Positions 58,440 to 64,000 of a stretch of 64,000 nucleotides of DNA are shown in pieces; within the stretch, counting starts at the first letter, position 1, and the number at the start of each line of letters is the position of its first letter. The notes beneath the pieces are model-generated. The model was not told the DNA's origin. It worked only from the letters and a program-made list of their open reading frames with translations, and ran no database searches. The stretch is from Maratus speciosus. Taxonomy: Eukaryota > Arthropoda > Arachnida > Araneae > Salticidae. Location: positions 322,396,283 to 322,460,282 of the forward strand of contig OZ010791.1 in NCBI GenBank assembly GCA_963932465.1. The letters run 5' to 3'. The position numbers were made by a program, and so were the translations under genes.

Positions 58440-60150
58440 CTCAATAGCACTCTGGTCAATCTGGCAATTATCCCTACTATTTATGAAACACTATTCCTTT
58501 AAGTGCGTTTTAGTGATGTTAATGAACTTATGCATATGCATCATACATATATATTATACATATGCATATAATACGTAATACATTTGCATCATACATATTA
58601 TAGATATGTGTTTAATACATAATACATATGCATCATTATGACGTCAGAATAAACAAAACATTTTTTTGTCGCCAAACTTGAGAATTGACATGATATATTA
58701 CCAAATTTGGCGAAACTTTGCTAAATGTCGCCAAGCTTGGCGAATATTTGACGCTAGTGGCTATTTTTCAATGAGTTAATTATTAATGCGAGCCATCTGT
58801 TTTTATTTTTCCGCATATCATCTGAATAGTTAAATGATATAACGTACTAATATTTCCAAAGTGCTAATAGTTTCGTCACTGCCCAAAATCTCTGCTATTG
58901 TTATTATATTGTACTGTTATTATACTTACTGCGACTATGTTGTTAACCTTTACACCGCTAAAACTTCTGTATTATATAAAGAGAATTTACAGAAACTATT
59001 AAAGCATTGAAACTGCCAGTTCTCCTTATGATTATTATAATTCTATAATATGTAACCTGTTAATCAATATGTACGTTAGAATGAATCTTCTATAATCCGG
59101 TTCCTCGCATTTTAGTTTTCAGGTTTCGAGTAAAATTAGCTAAAATCTTAAAACCATGGCACATTGACTAATTCTTCAACACGATGAGATGAGAAGAATG
59201 ATAGATTTTTAAATGGATCATGGCAGTGAGCCGGTAGACCTTCTATTCTTCCGTAATCGAGTCAATTGAAAAGGTTAACGTGAAACAAAAAGATATTAGC
59301 ATCAATATGGTTTAATGCAAATACAGATATTGTCAAAGGATTTCATAAAAACCATTTCACTTGTACCCAGTCGTATCAGTTAAAATACAAGTGGCAGTGA
59401 GCCCAATTAGAAAAGATTTCTTAATAGGATTAAAAATTTCCGCATTAGAGAACGAATCGTAACTGCTAAGGAAGCATGCATAAGTGAGTTAAGAGATATT
59501 TGTCACGAAAGATGAAATACATAACAACACAAAATATGTGATGTGCTTCCATGATCGTAAAGAGTTCTTGATTTCTCTATCACAAGCTTCCGAATTGGCG
59601 AAAGAATGGGCAAGTAAATTAAATTATGAATCACAGTAACATGATGCAACGTTTAACATGGAAGTAATACGGTAAATACTGCTTGCTAGAGGCGGCTAGT
59701 ACTTTAAAATAAAAAGAAATAAAGTATAAATTTGTAAAGCTCAATAAAATAAATTTAGGTATTTTTATGTTAGCCGGGCGCAAGTGGCAAATCGCCAAAT
59801 ACTGTTCCCAACTCCATTGTTCATATTGCATTCATTTCATTTAAAGATATATACTTTTCAGTCATCTCATTTAAAATAGATGCATTTCCCTCATTTTATT
59901 TAATAGAATATTTAACATAGAAATAAATAAATAAATAAATAAGAAATAATAACATAAACCAAAATATTTTATTTGAAAATCAAAGGATTGTTTCTAATTT
60001 ACACATGTGAAAAATAAAAACTGCTATTGGCGAAAAAACAAAAGGCTAATGAGGAGATTTGCTCCCGGCTAACATAAAAGTACCGAAATTTAAGTTTTTT
60101 CATATTAATATAGTTTAGAAGAACAAACTTGAAAAAACATACAAAAAGTA
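58440..60150. other. AT-rich non-coding stretch
   Basis: No gene is supported. An ATATGCATxATACATA-type simple repeat fills 58530-58630. The GTGGCAGTGAGCC(C/G) phrase occurs twice (59222 and 59391), which may mark a decayed repeat. (AAAT)n lies at 59922-59942. Confidence 0.4.
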
Positions 60151-60157
60151 GTGATAT

Positions 60158-61122
60158 CCCAACAAAAAGTTTGCGGTAAAAAAAAAAAAAAAGCGCCAAG
60201 TTCTCCCTAATGTTTCGGCCAGAAAAAGTAGTGATATATGATGTTCGCACAAGTTAAAAGCCAAACATCCCAAATCTTTCATTGAAAATGGCTTCCTGCG
60301 ACTTGGCCGTTAATGCCTTCGTCAGAGTTTTTCAAATTTTAAAATATGCCCAAATGAGCTACATGCCAACTACATTTTTTGATTATTTTAGGCATTTTGT
60401 GACACAGAATACAGAAATAAAATACACATTTGAAAAAAAGCATTTAACCAACTTCAGTCTATTTAAATGCTTAGAAGTTAAAAATAACAAAATACTTGTA
60501 TTCAGGAGATAATATCCCTAATTGCTAAAGCATAATTAATATCAACTTTTAACAGTTTATAAATCGAATACCTCTTAATGTTTGCAAACAAACTATAATA
60601 AATGTTCAAACGAAAAAAATCTCTTTCGTCAATACACAAGATTTCAATATTATACAATAAAATATAATGTAACATATTGTGAGATATGAAGTAAGTAAAT
60701 TTTGTTTTATTTCTTGGGTTTTACGTTAATGACTTTAGCTTTAGACCGTACAAAATGGCAATTAAACCGCAAGTGGACTAAATGATCTGTAATCAAAACT
60801 AATGTTTGTTTTAACTGAATGGTAGTTATCAGAAATCTTTTACTTATAATGTCTTTATATGAATTTTCTTCTTTGCATTCTAATATTGCTTTTAATATTT
60901 AAATAATTCATAAATGCGTAATTTCCAATCATTAATTTTGAAATGCTGTAGAAGGCATTAACGGCCAAGTCGCAGGAAGCCATTTTCAATGAAAGATTTG
61001 GGATGTTTGGCTTTTAACTTGTGCGAACATCATATATCACTACTTTTTCTGGATGAAACATTAGGGAGAACTTGGCGCTTTTTTTTTTTTTTTTTTTTTT
61101 TTACCGCAAACTTTTTGTTGGG
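60158..61122. mobile_element. 965-bp inverted-repeat structure with about 165-bp arms
   Basis: Arms 60158-60320 and 60951-61122 are nearly identical reverse complements apart from the length of a poly(A)/poly(T) run: about 15 at 60178-60192, and about 24 at 61079-61102. Outermost bases read CCCAACAAAAAGTTTGCGGT. The 630-bp middle is AT-rich with no ORF of note. No target duplication is evident, so it is either a TIR element or an inverted segmental duplication. Confidence 0.8.
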
Positions 61123-61408
61123 ATAAATCCTTAAAAACTAAGATTTAAACTCCTAATAAAGTTTTAGCTAATAGTAAAAAAGTGTACACGTTAAAAGATT
61201 GAAAAATCCAATCTAAACAGTAAACACTCACTCGTGATGCCACTTGAAAGAATATATTTTTTAGGAATAACAATGGAGTCATTCTCAAGAGTCATTCACT
61301 GCTGTGAAAAAACAAAAACAAAAACAAAAAAAAAAACAGCTTGAATATAAAAATTCTAACAATATTGAATTTAATACACATCTTTGCTTACTTTAAATTG
61401 TCATTTTT

Positions 61409-61575
61409 AGGGTTTCGTTTATCTGACGAAACCCTATTCGTCTCGCTCCTCTGTCTGTCCGTCTGTCTGTCTGTCACAGAGCCCGTTCTCAGAAACTATA
61501 TATTTTGGAGACTTGAAATTTTGCATACTTATAGCTGGATATCTCAGATCAAACGACAAATCATAAAATTTTGAA
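61409..61575 (-). mobile_element. Hairpin-ended repeat terminus next to the satellite
   Basis: Read on the minus strand, this holds GACAGACAGACAGACGGACA at about 61456-61475, a perfect 10-bp hairpin (AGGGTTTCGT...ACGAAACCCT, 61410-61436) and then AAAAA. This is the same arrangement as the end at 30614-30693. The sequence just inside it (61480-61575) is already a monomer-like unit of the adjoining satellite. Confidence 0.65.
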
Positions 61576-64000
61576 AAAGTTGTACATTTAACCCTTTCGG
61601 CTCCTACATGTGTCTTTTAAACAATTCTTTCTATGTGAGCCTCTAATTAAGTTGGAGGCGTGAAATTTTGCGTACTTATAGCTGAACACCTCACATCAAG
61701 CGACAAATCATAAAATTTTGAAAAAGTTGTAAATTTAACCCTTTGGGGTCTCACATGTGTATTTTAATCTATCCTTTCTAAGTGAACCCCTAATTAGGTT
61801 GGAAGCGTGAAATTTTACATACTTATAGCTGAACACTTCACATAAAACGACAAACAATAAAATTTCCAAAGAGTCGTACATTTAACCCTTTGGGCTCCCA
61901 CATTTGTATTTTAAACAATGCTTTCTAAGTGAGCCCCTAATTAGGTTGGAGGAGTGAAATTTTGCATACTTATAGCTGAACACCTCACATCAAACGACAA
62001 ATCATAAAATTTTTGAAAAAGTTGTAAATTTAAACCTTTGGGGTCTCACATGTGTATTTTAAACTATCCTTTCTAAGTGAACACCTAATTAGGTTGGAAG
62101 CGTGCAATTTTACATACTTATAGCTGAACACCTCACATCAAACGACAAATGATAAAATTTTCAAAAAGTCGTATATTTAACCCTTTGGGCTCCCACATGT
62201 GTATTTTAAACAATTCTTTCTAAGTGAGCCCCTATTTAGGTTGGAGGCTTGAAATTTTGCATACTTATAGCTGAACACCTCATATCAAACGACAAACTAT
62301 AAAATTTCCAAAAAGTCGTACATTTAACCCTTTGGTCTCCCAGATTTGTATTTTAAACAATGCTTTCTAAGTGAGCCCTTAATTAGGTTGGAGGAGTGAA
62401 ATTTTGCATACTTATAGCTGAACACCTCACATCAAACGACAAATCATGAAATTTTTGAAAAAGTTGTAAATTTAAACCTTTGGGGTCTCACATATGTATT
62501 TTAAACTATCTTTTCTAAGTGAACACCTAATTAGGTTGGAAGAGTGAAATTTTACATACTTATAGCTGAACACCTCACATCAAACGACAAATGATGAAAT
62601 TTTCAAAAAGTCGTATATTTAACCCTTTGGGCTCCCACATGTGTATTTTAAACAATTCTTTCTAAGTGAGCCCCTATTTAGGTTGGAGGCTTGAAATTTT
62701 GCATACTTATAGCTGAACACCTCACATCAAACGACAAACTATAAATTTTTCAAAAAGTCGTACATTTAACCCTTTGGGCTCCCACATGTGTATTTTAAAC
62801 AATTCTTTCTAAGTGAGCCCCTAATTAGGTTGGAGGCATGAAATTTTGCATACTTATAGCTGAACACCATCATGCGACAAATCATAAAATTTTAAAAAAG
62901 TCGTACATTTAACACTTTGGGCACCCACATGCGTATTTTAAGCAATATTTTCTAACTGAGCCCCTTATTAAATTGGAGATTTGAAATTTTGCATACTTAT
63001 AACAGAACACCTGAGGCCAGGCGACAAATCATAAAATCTTGAAAAAGTCTTATGTTTAACCTTTTGAGCTAACACATATGTATTTTAAGCAATTCTTTCT
63101 AAGTGTTCTTTACCCTAATTAGGTTGGAGGCGTGAAATTTTGCATACTTATAGCTGAACACCTCAAATCAAACGACAAATCATAAAATTTTGAAAAAGTT
63201 GTACATTTAAGCCTTTGGGCTCCTACATGCGTCTTTTAAACAATTCTTTCTATGTGAGCCTCTAATTAGGTTGGAGGCGTGAAATTTTGCATACTTATAG
63301 CTGAACACCTCACATCAGACTACAAATCATAAAATTTTGAAAAAGTTGTAAATTTAACCCTTTGGTTTGGGGTCTCACATGTGTATTTTAATCTATCCTT
63401 TCTAAGTGAACCCCTAATTAGGTTGGAAGCGTGAAATTTTACATACTTATAGCTGAACACCTCACATAAAACGACAAACTATAAAATTTTTAAAAAGTCG
63501 TACATTTAACCCTTTGGTCTCCCACATTTGTATTTTAAACAATGCTTTCTAAGTGAGCCCTTAATTAGGTTGGAAGAGTGAAATTTTGCATACTTATAGC
63601 TGAACACCTCACATCAAACTACAAATCATAAAATTTTGAAAAAGTTGTAAATTTAACCCTTTGGGGTCTCACATGTGTATTTTAAACTATCCTTTCTAAG
63701 TGAACCCCTAATTAGGTTGGAAGCGTGAAATTTTACATACTTAAAGCTGAACACCTCACATCAAACGACAAATGATAAAATTTTCAAAAAGTCGTACGTT
63801 TAACCCTTTGGACTCCCACATGTGTATTTTAAACAATTCTTTCTAAGTGAGCCTTTATTTAGGTTGGAGGCCTGAAATTTTGCATACTTATAGCTGAACA
63901 TCTCACATCAAACGACAAAATATAAAATTTTCAAAAAGTCGTACATTTAATCCTTTGGGCTCCCACATTTGTATTTTAAACAATGCTTTCTAAGTGAGCC
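61576..64000. repeat. 147-bp satellite with 11-mer higher-order repeat
   Basis: The anchor GCTGAACACC recurs at 61681, 61828, 61975, 62123, 62270, 62417, 62565, 62712, 62859, then (with indels) 63003, 63153, 63300, 63452, 63599, 63746 and 63893. The basic period is 147 bp, and about 16-17 monomers are seen before the window ends. Variants recur in order. Unit 1 (TCCTACATG, CTATGTGAGCCTC) matches unit 12; unit 2 (TTTTAATCTATCC, CACATAAAACG) matches unit 13; and so on through unit 6/17. This gives a higher-order period of about 1,619 bp. A three-monomer block (units 3-5, 6-8) is also duplicated inside. Confidence 0.92.

Noticed and set aside
61341..61574. 77-codon plus-strand ORF with a Cys/Ser/Val run
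   Set aside because: The run is the translated CTGTCTGTCCGT tract at a mobile-element end.
1..64000. Prokaryotic-type systems (CRISPR arrays, operons, toxin-antitoxin, phage defence)
   Set aside because: No regularly spaced repeats with unique spacers, no gene arrays and no ribosome binding sites; transposon types, SINE and satellite indicate animal nuclear DNA.

Overview
This window looks like non-coding, strongly AT-rich nuclear DNA from an animal, most likely an arthropod; a chelicerate or insect would both fit. It has long homopolymer runs, microsatellites, a tRNA-derived SINE, and many cut-and-paste DNA transposon remnants (Merlin, pogo/Tigger-like, Tc1/mariner, hAT, and TTAA-flanked piggyBac-like MITEs). 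I see no bacterial or phage organisation: no operons, ribosome binding sites, rRNA, CRISPR or intact long ORFs. The species call is inference. I found no host gene I can name. The best host-exon candidate is a GC-richer minus-strand ORF at 1706-2053; a stretch at 54210-54300 is related to part of it.

Layout. 1-6.7 kb: AT-rich sequence, one possible exon. 6.7-8.4 kb: a TA-flanked pogo/Tigger-like element with a broken C-terminal zinc motif. 8.4-16.6 kb: simple sequence, a dispersed repeat and a 398-bp tandem duplication with an inverted third copy. 16.6-19.4 kb: a second pogo-like element, a 220-bp tandem repeat and a TTAA-flanked MITE. 20.6-23.9 kb: mixed repeats with Helitron-like hairpin ends. 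24.2-25.0 kb: an internally deleted Tc1/mariner element with DUF4817-like and DDE pieces. 26.0-26.75 kb: an internally deleted mariner. 28.3-30.7 kb: a hairpin-ended repeat containing a TTAA MITE. 32.9-33.8 kb: a hAT element carrying a 290-bp palindrome. 34.3-37.6 kb: a TIR MITE and a 2.3-kb element with GGTCCC-rich ends. 38.3-43.9 kb: copies of one dispersed repeat family, a third pogo-like element and a long-TIR Tc1-like element. 44.3-48.3 kb: a four-level nest of Merlin-type elements followed by a MITE cluster with a near-perfect 480-bp palindrome. 50-56.3 kb: a second copy of each TTAA MITE, a SINE inside a fold-back element, and a (GA)n tract. 57-61.1 kb: another MITE, a fold-back element and a 965-bp inverted-repeat structure. 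61.4-64 kb: a 147-bp satellite with a clear 11-monomer higher-order repeat that runs off the window.

No genes work together here as a pathway. The main interest is structural: nested insertions with readable target-site duplications (TSDs), long palindromes, and a satellite that seems to have grown inside a mobile element. Every transposase seen is broken, so autonomous activity from this window is not expected. All comparisons were done by eye; similarity levels are estimates.
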